DNA of 64,000 nucleotides from Candidatus Poribacteria bacterium. GTDB lineage: Bacteria; Poribacteria; WGA-4E; WGA-3G. Position numbers and translations under genes: made by a program. This document shows positions 32,143 through 41,299 of the stretch, piece after piece. The notes under the pieces are model-generated. The model made no database searches. It worked only from the letters and a program-made list of their open reading frames with translations, and was not told where the DNA came from. Numbering within the stretch: position 1 is the first letter of the stretch; each line of letters begins with the position of its first letter. The DNA is taken from the NCBI GenBank assembly GCA_003635195.1, contig PYIY01000082.1, forward strand, positions 1-64,000, written 5' to 3'.

Positions 32143-32859
32143 CTAAAAATCGGTGTAAAATTGCATCTGTGCTGGTAGTAGCGTTTTATCACCATCCGCC
32201 AGTTCATAGAAATCCCCAGACAATTGGACTTGGCGAATTAGCGGTGCCGGGCGGATATTGAGCAGGTCGAACATGCCAATTTGTGTTTCAGACGGTAGAT
32301 CGTTTGGATTCAGATAATCTCGGTAAGGCACGTCTTGGGCATGGACTTCGCGATAGTGCTGCTTGTAAGCAGAGATTTTCGCTTTGCTCATGAACTTACC
32401 GAGGCGGATATAACGCGGCACTCGAAATTCGTTACGGCTAGTGAGATAGAAAACCCCTTTGTTGCCTATAGACAGCAGCTTCAACCTTCCAATCTGTGGG
32501 AAATTCGTCGCCCGTGCCTTCAAGCGTGGATTGAAAATGCGTTCCCGATCGACTGAGATCGCGTTCTGTTCCATCTGATACCAATATGAATCAGAAAGGG
32601 CGTTGAATCGCGTGACCGTGAAACGTGGTTTTTCAGTCAATGTGCCGGGTGTAACATAGATACCCGCCTCGTTGAGTTTTTCCAAATCCTGAGCGTAGGT
32701 GATTTCAGCGTCGTTATGGTAACTTGCACTGCACAATCCAAGCGCATAGGCGAGAGCGTAATTACCGATGACCGCTTCTGTCTGAAAGAAGTTGTTTACC
32801 TCGCGGCTGGCGAAAAAGAGATTTTCCATGAGTTGAAACTCACAACGATAAATATGCAT
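32143..32859 (-). CDS. csc1: Csc1 (Cas5 of type I-D)
   Basis: MHIYRCEFQLMENLFFASREVN...ETEAVIGNYALAYALG-like RAMP; between csc2 and cas3'; ATG at 32859. Confidence 0.85.
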   Translation of the reverse strand: MHIYRCEFQLMENLFFASREVNNFFQTEAVIGNYALAYALGLCSASYHNDAEITYAQDLEKLNEAGIYVTPGTLTEKPRFTVTRFNALSDSYWYQMEQNAISVDRERIFNPRLKARATNFPQIGRLKLLSIGNKGVFYLTSRNEFRVPRYIRLGKFMSKAKISAYKQHYREVHAQDVPYRDYLNPNDLPSETQIGMFDLLNIRPAPLIRQVQLSGDFYELADGDKTLLPAQMQFYTDF

Positions 32860-32905
32860 AAGATACCTCCAATGTAGGATAGGGTTACCTATCCTACGTT
32901 TCACG

Positions 32906-33877
32906 CTAGCGATAGAGTTCTGTAATGCTATCTAACAGCCCTTTCACCTCATCTGACGACGCGAATTTTTGCTGAATTTCACTAATTAAGGCAGTTATGT
33001 CAGACTCAGTGAGCGGTTGCACCGTGCCTATCACTTCACCCGTTAACGCTCTAACCGCATCGGTAATCACTGATTCAACCTTGTTTTCGTCAAGTGGAAA
33101 CTGTCTACCCTCTGGACCGAGACGGTCATAAACACACTGCGTTAACTCCAAATTACTGAAGATCTCACAATCACTGAAAATGGCACCGACAAGGGTGTTC
33201 CGCATCTTGCCAAGCCGCGAGGAGATAGCCCCGTAACGACGACTCCGCAACACGTTCGCTATGACGTAGTGGATCTCGTCCACTGTCAAATCTTTGAGGG
33301 TCTGCATGTCAACGAACAGTGTTTCCGGCTTGACATACTCATCCTCTTGAATGCTTGAGGATGCCTGTCCAGTAACCGGATCGCGCATTGTGTTGTTATC
33401 ATATAGCGCGTTGAATGTCCGCTTTGCTGTGACGGTTTGGTAGGGTAAAACGCTGAAGGCATCGTCCGTGATGACGCGAGATTTTTGCGCGCCACCGCCC
33501 CCGACAGCATAACCGTAAATCATGCAGTCAGCACACTGTGCACATGGGTTGTTGCGATTGAGCGCGCAAATGTTTTCCTCTGTTGCGTCTCCAGTGTAGA
33601 ATAGTAAGGCATGCTGTCGCAGGAGTTCGCGACCTGTGCGCCGTTCAACAGCAGTCTGTTTACGTTTGCTAATCGTCACGCGAGAGATGGGATCGCGGTT
33701 TTCCTCCTCAAGTCCAGCGTGGACTGTATCTCGGCTTAACCCTTCACCAGAACCCTCTGTGCGGAAGATCATCTCTGATTCTGCCTTCCGTAACACAATT
33801 AGCGTCAGATAACGGCTCTGTGGAAAGTTTTCGTATTCATCGACTATAAAGTCAGTGTATTTATCAAGCGTACTCAT
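32906..33877 (-). CDS. csc2: Csc2 (Cas7 of type I-D)
   Basis: CALNRNNPCAQCADCMIYGYAVGGGGAQKSRVITDDAFSVLPY, typical of Csc2. Confidence 0.92.
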   Translation of the reverse strand: MSTLDKYTDFIVDEYENFPQSRYLTLIVLRKAESEMIFRTEGSGEGLSRDTVHAGLEEENRDPISRVTISKRKQTAVERRTGRELLRQHALLFYTGDATEENICALNRNNPCAQCADCMIYGYAVGGGGAQKSRVITDDAFSVLPYQTVTAKRTFNALYDNNTMRDPVTGQASSSIQEDEYVKPETLFVDMQTLKDLTVDEIHYVIANVLRSRRYGAISSRLGKMRNTLVGAIFSDCEIFSNLELTQCVYDRLGPEGRQFPLDENKVESVITDAVRALTGEVIGTVQPLTESDITALISEIQQKFASSDEVKGLLDSITELYR

Positions 33878-36756
33878 GATTGTTGTTCCTCCTTGTCTCT
33901 ATCGCGTTTTGGAATCATTTCGGTAATAAAATAAAGATATCCAGAACGAATCCGTTTTCGGTTTTCAAGCAAGTTAAGCAAATTGCCTTGATAAACGCCT
34001 TTGTAGATATGATCAAAAAGAACGGTGACAAATTGCGAGATGTTCTCCAATTTTTTCGCGCCAAAGAACCGCTTATCAAGACGCTCAATCGCTCGAGCGA
34101 CCTCTTTAGACATAATAGCCCGCGCCTCTTCTTCGGTTTCATGCTCCGACTGCCAGCGTTCAAGGCTGTCAAAGGCAACATCAAGTGGTTTGGCGAGTGA
34201 ATTATCTTTGAGACTGTCGCCCTTCAACTGCCCTTCCCACGCAATACGAGCGAGTTCTTTAATGTGAGACATAATCGTATCTCCTCCTTTCTGTGCCACG
34301 ACATCGGCAATAAGTTGCACAGTGTCGCGGACGGTTACGAACTGTCGCGGTTCATTTCCGGCTTGTTCGCGTTTAATCATTCGGTGGGTTACATAGTAGA
34401 GTTCAAGTACATCGTAATTTAAACTCCGAATCAAACGTACCAGATCATCCGTGTCAATACTTCCGATTTTCGATCGGATAGTATGCAACTTGAGCAGTTG
34501 TTCAAATACTTGTTGAGTTATATCATGGTTGAGATTGTTATCCGGCAACCATCCCCGAAATGCGGGAGGGATATGGTCGATGAAAAGGTGGCTGAATTCA
34601 TCGCTGGAAAAGAGTGGAATCGACGAATCGGTCAGCACTGCCCGGCACCCTAAAAAGCGTTGATATAACAAAGCATTTTCAATGGCAAATAAAATATTCT
34701 CTGTATGATTGTTCCCAGGCGTATTAACCGGAATCGTTAAAATGTTTCCAAGTGCCTCCGAGAACTTCGGCAGTGGATTTCCGTTGACTTTCGTTCGTGA
34801 AAACGTTAATTCCAACTGTGTCCTTTCCTGATAACTCCGGAGAACATCGTCTGTCTTGAGAAACACGGACGGAAAATCAGGATTGTGGAATTTTTCCTGT
34901 GCTCGTTGAAAAGCTCGAATAAAAACATCAGTAAAAAAGGAAATTGGGTACAGATGGATAAAAAACGTCGCTGTGCTACCGCCGACATTGTAACAGAGTT
35001 TGTTAAGCATGTATTGGGTTCGGCATACACTACAGACGCGGCGTTTCGGCTCACGTGATGATCCACCTTCAAGCCGATTGGAAAACTGTTGCACCTTGAT
35101 ATTCGCTGGTACATCTGGTTTCATCCACAATGCTGTATCAAATTCGGAACCGCAGGTACTACACTGAACGTGGTTATCCTCAACATAACGTTTTAGGTTT
35201 ATGTCAAAACCTCGTTTCCTATCAGCAACAAAGTTGAAATCAACGTATTTGAGAACGTAATCGACCAACAGTCCAAATTCGCTTTCGGTTTCTAAAGTCC
35301 CTAACAATTGGGTGCCGTCTTGGACAATCAACGCGTAAATCTCATCAAACTCACGACCGGCATTGTGAAGATCGCGTCCGATGATGTAGCCGCGGTCCCA
35401 AAGGGCATTAAATAATGCATATCGCTCACGATAGGCTGTATCCTCAGCATTCAATGGCAATTCAAGCAGTCCGTAGATATGTAACCACGCGTCGGTGACG
35501 GTCTCAGAGAAATGCTTATTCAGGAAGATATAGTATGTTCTCACCAACTCCCCGATCCGCATAGCGTCATCATCGGGGGGTAGCCGGTAGGTTTCCGTAT
35601 CTAAGATTTCACCGAGCAGCGTCCGCTGTCCAACCGTTCCTTCTGGGGTAAAAAGAGGTGGTTGTTCACCTTGCTGCTCAACGGCATTCGGATCCGGCTC
35701 GCCCAATTTATCTCGAATTCCCTCAAGTCTTTCCCGACACTTTATGTTCATGGCATCCACTTTCGCGTTTGCGACGTACTTGCGCTCGCTGATGATATTT
35801 CGGACTTCATTCCAAATTTCTGCGAAAGATACGCCGAGTGCAATACACTTTTCATCAACTTTTATACCGGCGGGGCTGCCTTGAATAAACTTGATGAATT
35901 CTCCACGAGTTTTTGACTCAATAGTATGGACAACAGCGTTTCCAATTTCAGCAATTTCATCAGTTGTGATGTGGATGTCGCGTTCCCGATCAACAAGATA
36001 CGCTACACCATCAGGATAATAAAGCAGCGGTAGCAAATCTTTTTCCGATTCCAGATACTTCACAATCTCGTTGTGTATAAGGTTCGTCAGAATACCGCGC
36101 TGTTCGCTTACTTTATGGTATACGAATTTGTACTGAACATCACAGATACTGTTGATTTCCAAAAGAAAATCTCGTTTCTTTGGACGTTCCTCAAGCGTTT
36201 TCGAGAGGTCAATCACATCTATCGCTCGGATGATCGGGACCAGGTAGTTTAGGAGTCTGTCTTTATCCAGCGAATATGGATCGTAACGCTGATCAAGGGT
36301 TTCACCGTAGGTGTTATGGAAGCGTGAATGGGCACGGACCAGGACCTCAATATCCTTCAAATAATCTTGCCATTCCGGGAAGAAGTGATCTATCTCAAGA
36401 TCCGCCAATACGCCACTAATGTTTTCAGCGTTTGCCAAATAGTTAAACGAACGCTTTGTTTCCTGAAATTCTTCAAGCTTGTTCAGATCGTGGACGCTGA
36501 AAGCACCGAATAGAACCTGGATCTCAAAGTCTGTCAAATCCAAAATTGGACGTAACCGTTCCAAGACACAAATCCCGTTAAGAATGTGGAGGTAGAGCGA
36601 TTCACCAGCTTTCGCGCCATATTGGATAATTTCCTGATAGGCACGCAATTTTCGGTTGGCGATTTTGTCCATATAACTTTGAAAGAGGTTCTCCGTATCC
36701 GAATCAATTCCAAAGGTAAATAATAAATCTTCAATTTCGGATTTCCGTTTTGCCAT
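33874..36756 (-). CDS. cas10d: Cas10d (Csc3) with N-terminal HD nuclease domain
   Basis: FGAFSVHDLNKLEEF HD motif, CSTCG...CSVC zinc-binding cysteines, position upstream of csc2; ATG at 36756. Confidence 0.9.
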   Translation of the reverse strand: MAKRKSEIEDLLFTFGIDSDTENLFQSYMDKIANRKLRAYQEIIQYGAKAGESLYLHILNGICVLERLRPILDLTDFEIQVLFGAFSVHDLNKLEEFQETKRSFNYLANAENISGVLADLEIDHFFPEWQDYLKDIEVLVRAHSRFHNTYGETLDQRYDPYSLDKDRLLNYLVPIIRAIDVIDLSKTLEERPKKRDFLLEINSICDVQYKFVYHKVSEQRGILTNLIHNEIVKYLESEKDLLPLLYYPDGVAYLVDRERDIHITTDEIAEIGNAVVHTIESKTRGEFIKFIQGSPAGIKVDEKCIALGVSFAEIWNEVRNIISERKYVANAKVDAMNIKCRERLEGIRDKLGEPDPNAVEQQGEQPPLFTPEGTVGQRTLLGEILDTETYRLPPDDDAMRIGELVRTYYIFLNKHFSETVTDAWLHIYGLLELPLNAEDTAYRERYALFNALWDRGYIIGRDLHNAGREFDEIYALIVQDGTQLLGTLETESEFGLLVDYVLKYVDFNFVADRKRGFDINLKRYVEDNHVQCSTCGSEFDTALWMKPDVPANIKVQQFSNRLEGGSSREPKRRVCSVCRTQYMLNKLCYNVGGSTATFFIHLYPISFFTDVFIRAFQRAQEKFHNPDFPSVFLKTDDVLRSYQERTQLELTFSRTKVNGNPLPKFSEALGNILTIPVNTPGNNHTENILFAIENALLYQRFLGCRAVLTDSSIPLFSSDEFSHLFIDHIPPAFRGWLPDNNLNHDITQQVFEQLLKLHTIRSKIGSIDTDDLVRLIRSLNYDVLELYYVTHRMIKREQAGNEPRQFVTVRDTVQLIADVVAQKGGDTIMSHIKELARIAWEGQLKGDSLKDNSLAKPLDVAFDSLERWQSEHETEEEARAIMSKEVARAIERLDKRFFGAKKLENISQFVTVLFDHIYKGVYQGNLLNLLENRKRIRSGYLYFITEMIPKRDRDKEEQQS

Positions 36757-36835
36757 GATGTCTCCTTTCCAATTGCGTTGATTTGGGCTGATGTATAATC
36801 GCGCAAACCGGCAATTGATTTTCAATCTTCCTTAA

Positions 36836-36864
36836 ATTATACCATATAAAATTAGTGTTTTACA
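36836..36864 (-). promoter_or_regulatory. Candidate cas operon promoter
   Basis: TATAAT on the minus strand (36836-36841) about 80 nt upstream of cas10d; weak -35. Confidence 0.4.
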
Positions 36865-36950
36865 CAAATTTCAAAAAATTCGACCTAAAAATGCAGAAAT
36901 CCAGTCTTTTTTGGTCTTTTTTGAAAAAAATCAGAAATTGCGAAAATTCC

Positions 36951-36979
36951 TTGACTTTTTGTGTAAGAGAGGTTATACT
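36951..36979 (+). promoter_or_regulatory. Sigma70-type promoter of ncRNA unit A
   Basis: TTGACT (36951-36956), 17-nt spacer, TATACT (36974-36979). Confidence 0.7.
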
Positions 36980-36985
36980 TCTATT

Positions 36986-37240
36986 GTGTAATCACTTGCA
37001 GAAGTAAAGTAGCAGCCGAAAACTGTTGCGTATGCCGAGCTGCTTATCGACCAGTCGGTAAGATAGGTTGCCCACCTTTTCACCAAGGTGGTTTTCTGCC
37101 GGAGAACAGACATCTAAAAACATTAGATGAGAATCAGAAGTAAAATCGCAGCCGAAAACTGTTGCGTATGCCATGTTGCCTGTTAAGCCGGTTAGCAGGC
37201 TAGGTTGCCCACCCTCTCACCAAGGTGGTTTTCTGTAGTT
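36986..37240 (+). ncRNA. Unannotated structured ncRNA unit A (two motifs, 36999-37098 and 37135-37235)
   Basis: Each motif has GCAGC...GCTGC/GTTGC closing stem, a variable-sequence hairpin and a terminator-like CCACC...GGTGG-TTTTCTG hairpin. G-U pairs occur only when read on +. Confidence 0.7.
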
Positions 37241-37394
37241 TGTTTAGTAGGGTGGGGTTGTGTGCTCTGCCCTATTTACATATACACCGTGGGACGCGGT
37301 CCCAAGCGTTTTACACGAAAGACAGAAAAATTGACCTAAAAATGCAGAAAATTCGGTCTTTTTTTCAAAAAAAATCAAATATCACGCAAATTTC

Positions 37395-37423
37395 TTGACT
37401 TTTTACGCAAAATTGGGTATACT
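37395..37423 (+). promoter_or_regulatory. Sigma70-type promoter of ncRNA unit B
   Basis: TTGACT (37395-37400), 17-nt spacer, TATACT (37418-37423). Confidence 0.7.
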
Positions 37424-37429
37424 TTATTG

Positions 37430-37655
37430 GATAATTCACTTGCAGAAGTAAAGTAGCAGCCGAAAACTATTGCGTAGGCTGAGCTGCCTACCGACCGGTC
37501 GGTAGGATAGGTTGCCCACCTTCTCGCTAAGGTGGTTTTCTGTCGGTTCCCAGAAGTAAAATCGCAGCCGAAAACTATTGCGTAGGCTGAGTTGTCTCCT
37601 GGCCGGCTGGGAGAATAGGTTGCCCACTCTCTGACGAGGGTGGTTTTCTGTTTTA
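37430..37655 (+). ncRNA. Unannotated structured ncRNA unit B (two motifs, 37443-37542 and 37551-37650)
   Basis: Paralogous to unit A including promoter region; hairpin CCTACCGACCGGTCGGTAGG and terminator-like hairpins. Confidence 0.7.
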
Positions 37656-38252
37656 AAGTTCAACAAGACTACCGCGTTGCTTTGCCTCCGAAAAAAGTGT
37701 CTCAAGATCAGGAGCTTGGTGCTTAAGCAATTCCCCTGCAGCACCAGCTAGGGCATCGGCTAATCGGATGAGAGGTTCATTTTCATCTTTTGAAACTCGA
37801 ATTACCTTTTTTACCGGAAAGCCGAGTTGACGTAAGCCCGTTTTATAAGCACTACGTTTGGCTTTTGCCAGACCGTCAACATAAACGTACACATGAGAAT
37901 TAGAAGGGCTTAACCTGAGTATTGCTTTCGCAATACCATCAATTGTTGCAGCATCGTAATCTGTCCTTTTACGGAAGACACTATAAAACAACGTGACGTT
38001 GAGAGTGGCCGCCTTTTGAATCACAGCACGTAGGTAGTCCAAACGTCTACTTCTTTCTGAAGATGCCCACTTCTTTTTTCTCTTGCCCGAAGTTTCTTCA
38101 AAAGATTCACAAAGTTGACGAAGTTTATCACTGTCCTCTACCGCTACCACAGCGACGATGAACAATCGGCCTCTTGTATCTTGTCCAGATTCGTCAATGT
38201 AGAGGTCCACGCGTTTTTGATTTGCAACCACTGGTTTGGTGTTGCTGCCCAT
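37653..38252 (-). CDS. DUF3800 domain-containing protein
   Basis: VDLYIDESGQDTRGRLFIVAVVAVED and VYVYVDGLAK...IRLADALAGA, typical of DUF3800 (RNase H-like fold prediction). Confidence 0.8.
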   Translation of the reverse strand: MGSNTKPVVANQKRVDLYIDESGQDTRGRLFIVAVVAVEDSDKLRQLCESFEETSGKRKKKWASSERSRRLDYLRAVIQKAATLNVTLFYSVFRKRTDYDAATIDGIAKAILRLSPSNSHVYVYVDGLAKAKRSAYKTGLRQLGFPVKKVIRVSKDENEPLIRLADALAGAAGELLKHQAPDLETLFSEAKQRGSLVEL

Positions 38253-38304
38253 TCCATTCTATCTCATTTTTTTGTTGCATACGAAAACACTAATAACATA
38301 ATAT

Positions 38305-38333
38305 AGTATAACTGCATTTTGTGGAAATGTCAA
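38305..38333 (-). promoter_or_regulatory. Promoter of the DUF3800 gene
   Basis: Minus strand TTGACA (38333-38328), 17-nt spacer, TATACT (38310-38305); predicted start near 38298. Confidence 0.8.
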
Positions 38334-38334
38334 A

Positions 38335-38442
38335 TTTTTTATCTCGTAATCGAGAATCTTTTTGTTAAAATGTCGAAATGCGGCATACGAAAACTCTAAT
38401 TTTTCAATCTCGCCCTCAAGAATCTTATTTGCCACAATCGTA
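38335..38442 (-). ncRNA. CreA/CreR-like crRNA-resembling RNA: degenerate repeat (38437-38401), 29-nt spacer (38400-38372), degenerate repeat (38371-38335)
   Basis: Repeat-like segments match the array repeat at about 23/37 and 27/37 with the hairpin preserved in both; consensus promoter upstream; guide matches the adjacent gene's start region. Confidence 0.8.
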
Positions 38443-38448
38443 CATAAT

Positions 38449-38477
38449 ATTATATATCGCTGAGATTGGTCTGTCAA
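38449..38477 (-). promoter_or_regulatory. Consensus sigma70 promoter of the crRNA-like gene
   Basis: Minus strand TTGACA (38477-38472), 17-nt spacer, TATAAT (38454-38449). Confidence 0.85.
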
Positions 38478-38539
38478 GGCAAAAAACTAAAACTTTCAGG
38501 ACAAGTTCAATTTCTTATACTCCGTTGAACTATGAAACT

Positions 38540-39559
38540 TTACAAATCCTCAGCGTAGATTCCATGCATCCGGCGTACAATCTCGCCAAATTCCGCCCGG
38601 AATTCTGGTGGGTCCAAGACCTCTACCGCATCGCCGAGACTCAATACCCAAAATGTGAAGTCTTCTTTCGGGACCTCATAACGGACAATCACAGATCCAT
38701 CTGGGCACCGTTCTATAATCTCTTGTGACCGATGCCGTTCCTTTTCCGTAATGAGATACGCTTTGTGTGCCGCGATTTTGAGCGTCACGGTAATCGGATC
38801 CCCGCTAAAGAGTTCCCATCGAGAATCCAAATTTTCGGACAATGAGAAATCTGGAGGGGGCTCAAACGTTTCCTCTGTCAATTCAACTTCCTGAAAGCGG
38901 AGGATTTTGAAGGTAAGAGACACATTCTCTGATAAATTAGAGTGCGCCTCAAGATACCAATCATCTTTACGGAAAAAGATAGCATACGGGTGGAGCATAT
39001 GTTCAATAGGGTCTGTTTTCCCACCCGGTAGATAACTTGCACGCACCGCCCTTCGAGTTAGAAGTGCTTTCTCCAGCACGCCAAAATATCCATCACTCTC
39101 AGTGTGAAATCTATCTGATTTAAGCTGGATTGAGACGCTGTCGCTTTGGAGATAGTCCGATTCTGCCTCACGAAGAGTGTTTGCTTCCTTTTCTTGTAGT
39201 GCCTTTTCAATGTACCTCGCAAGTGGTGGGTGCAGTCTTTCCAAAAGGCTTTTGAGAGACTTGGAAAAACGCTGCTGCTTTGCAAGGGGTGAAGCCTCAA
39301 TCACCAATTTCAGATTCCGAGCTTCTTCCTTTGTAATACGAGGGGAAGGCATCTTGCGTTGCCCACGAATTCTATAGAAGCTCTGCCTTTTTTCCACAAT
39401 GTAGTACTCTTCCAGAATCTTCAGATCGCTATAGATACGGCTTTGATCAACATCATACAATCTTGCTAATGTAGCAACCTTCATGCCTGAAGATCTTTCC
39501 AGCGTCCTGACTAGATCCAAGATACGCTGTACCTGTTTTCTACCATCACTATATCCCAT
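38540..39559 (-). CDS. HTH-WYL domain transcriptional regulator
   Basis: N-terminal HTH (MKVATLARLYDVDQSRIYSDLKILEE), WYL-like region (VRASYLPGGK...LHPYAIFFRKDDWYLEAHS); likely start ATG at 39559. Confidence 0.85.
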   Translation of the reverse strand: MGYSDGRKQVQRILDLVRTLERSSGMKVATLARLYDVDQSRIYSDLKILEEYYIVEKRQSFYRIRGQRKMPSPRITKEEARNLKLVIEASPLAKQQRFSKSLKSLLERLHPPLARYIEKALQEKEANTLREAESDYLQSDSVSIQLKSDRFHTESDGYFGVLEKALLTRRAVRASYLPGGKTDPIEHMLHPYAIFFRKDDWYLEAHSNLSENVSLTFKILRFQEVELTEETFEPPPDFSLSENLDSRWELFSGDPITVTLKIAAHKAYLITEKERHRSQEIIERCPDGSVIVRYEVPKEDFTFWVLSLGDAVEVLDPPEFRAEFGEIVRRMHGIYAEDL

Positions 39560-40509
39560 ATCTTTCTCCTTTTGAATAGCTGTCAGAACCTCTCCAGCCA
39601 AACGGAAACAATCAGATATAACTATGTTAAGCATAACATAAGAAAATATCCAATGCAAATACCTCTTAGCCAAGGATATGTAAAATTTTTGACAGTAATG
39701 ACTCCCACGCTTTTGTAGAACGGGTTTTCAACCTCCATGTAGAAGCGATGATTTGATAGTAGGATGTCTTAAAATTCGCGTAATCTGAGTAATCCGCGAT
39801 TTGAGGTGGACACGCCCACATGCGACGCGCATTATCGCGCTTTGTATCCGTCCTGAAAAAATAAATTTGAACTCTCATATTATATATGTTATCATGTATA
39901 TACAAACCTAAATTAATTAAAAATATATAATGTATGAAAGGAGCATAGCGCGTAGGTTTTGATGAGCATCCTCAAAACCGGATAGCAAAATAAATCGTTG
40001 CCGACGACTGACTGACAACCAAACCAAATGTTACACTTTTCGCCAAATTATTTTTTTTTCCACAATGACAAGCAACAGCAAAATTGCCTCTAAACCCTTA
40101 CAGTGGCTAAGTTTATACCGATAATCAATTTACAGCAAATGTTACACTGGTGTAACATTTTTAGGACTTACGGACTTTACTCTTAAAATCCTCCTACCGC
40201 TCTGAAGAAACACCGTTTTTGCTTGGGCGTTTCTTAAGCAAACTCCCTATCGCAGATGTATTATTATATCGTTAATTTATATTTAACTCTAAATCTTACT
40301 ATAACCTAAGTTGCCACCTATTTGTGCACATAGCACTCCGCTGGAGTGCAAGAAATTGTAGACCCTATTCTATAGATATACCACCCCGCTGCGGTGAGGA
40401 AAATGCCTAAGCCTCTCGTTGGAACATTCGGAATTGGTTAGTGGCAGCTTGGGTTAAGTATAACAGAAAAAACGCTGAACGCAAACGTTCCCATCATATT
40501 AACAGGTAG

Positions 40510-41298
<789 letters not shown>

Positions 41299-41299
41299 A

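Noticed and set aside
36986-37655. ncRNA motifs as a tracrRNA or type III toxin-antitoxin RNA
   Set aside because: No anti-repeat to the CRISPR repeat, and the units are ~100 nt and convergent to DUF3800 rather than upstream on the same strand as in ToxIN.
36992-37744. Minus-strand ORFs (36992-37174, 37436-37744) with repeated GNLSYR...LRNSFRLL peptides
   Set aside because: They are the antisense of the structured ncRNA motifs; repeated hairpins explain the apparent protein repeats.
38335-38437. Reading the two degenerate repeats as a decayed end of the main array
   Set aside because: They are 12 kb from the array with their own consensus promoter, preserved hairpins and a guide-target match with GTT flank; decay alone does not predict these. 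Still the main alternative to test.
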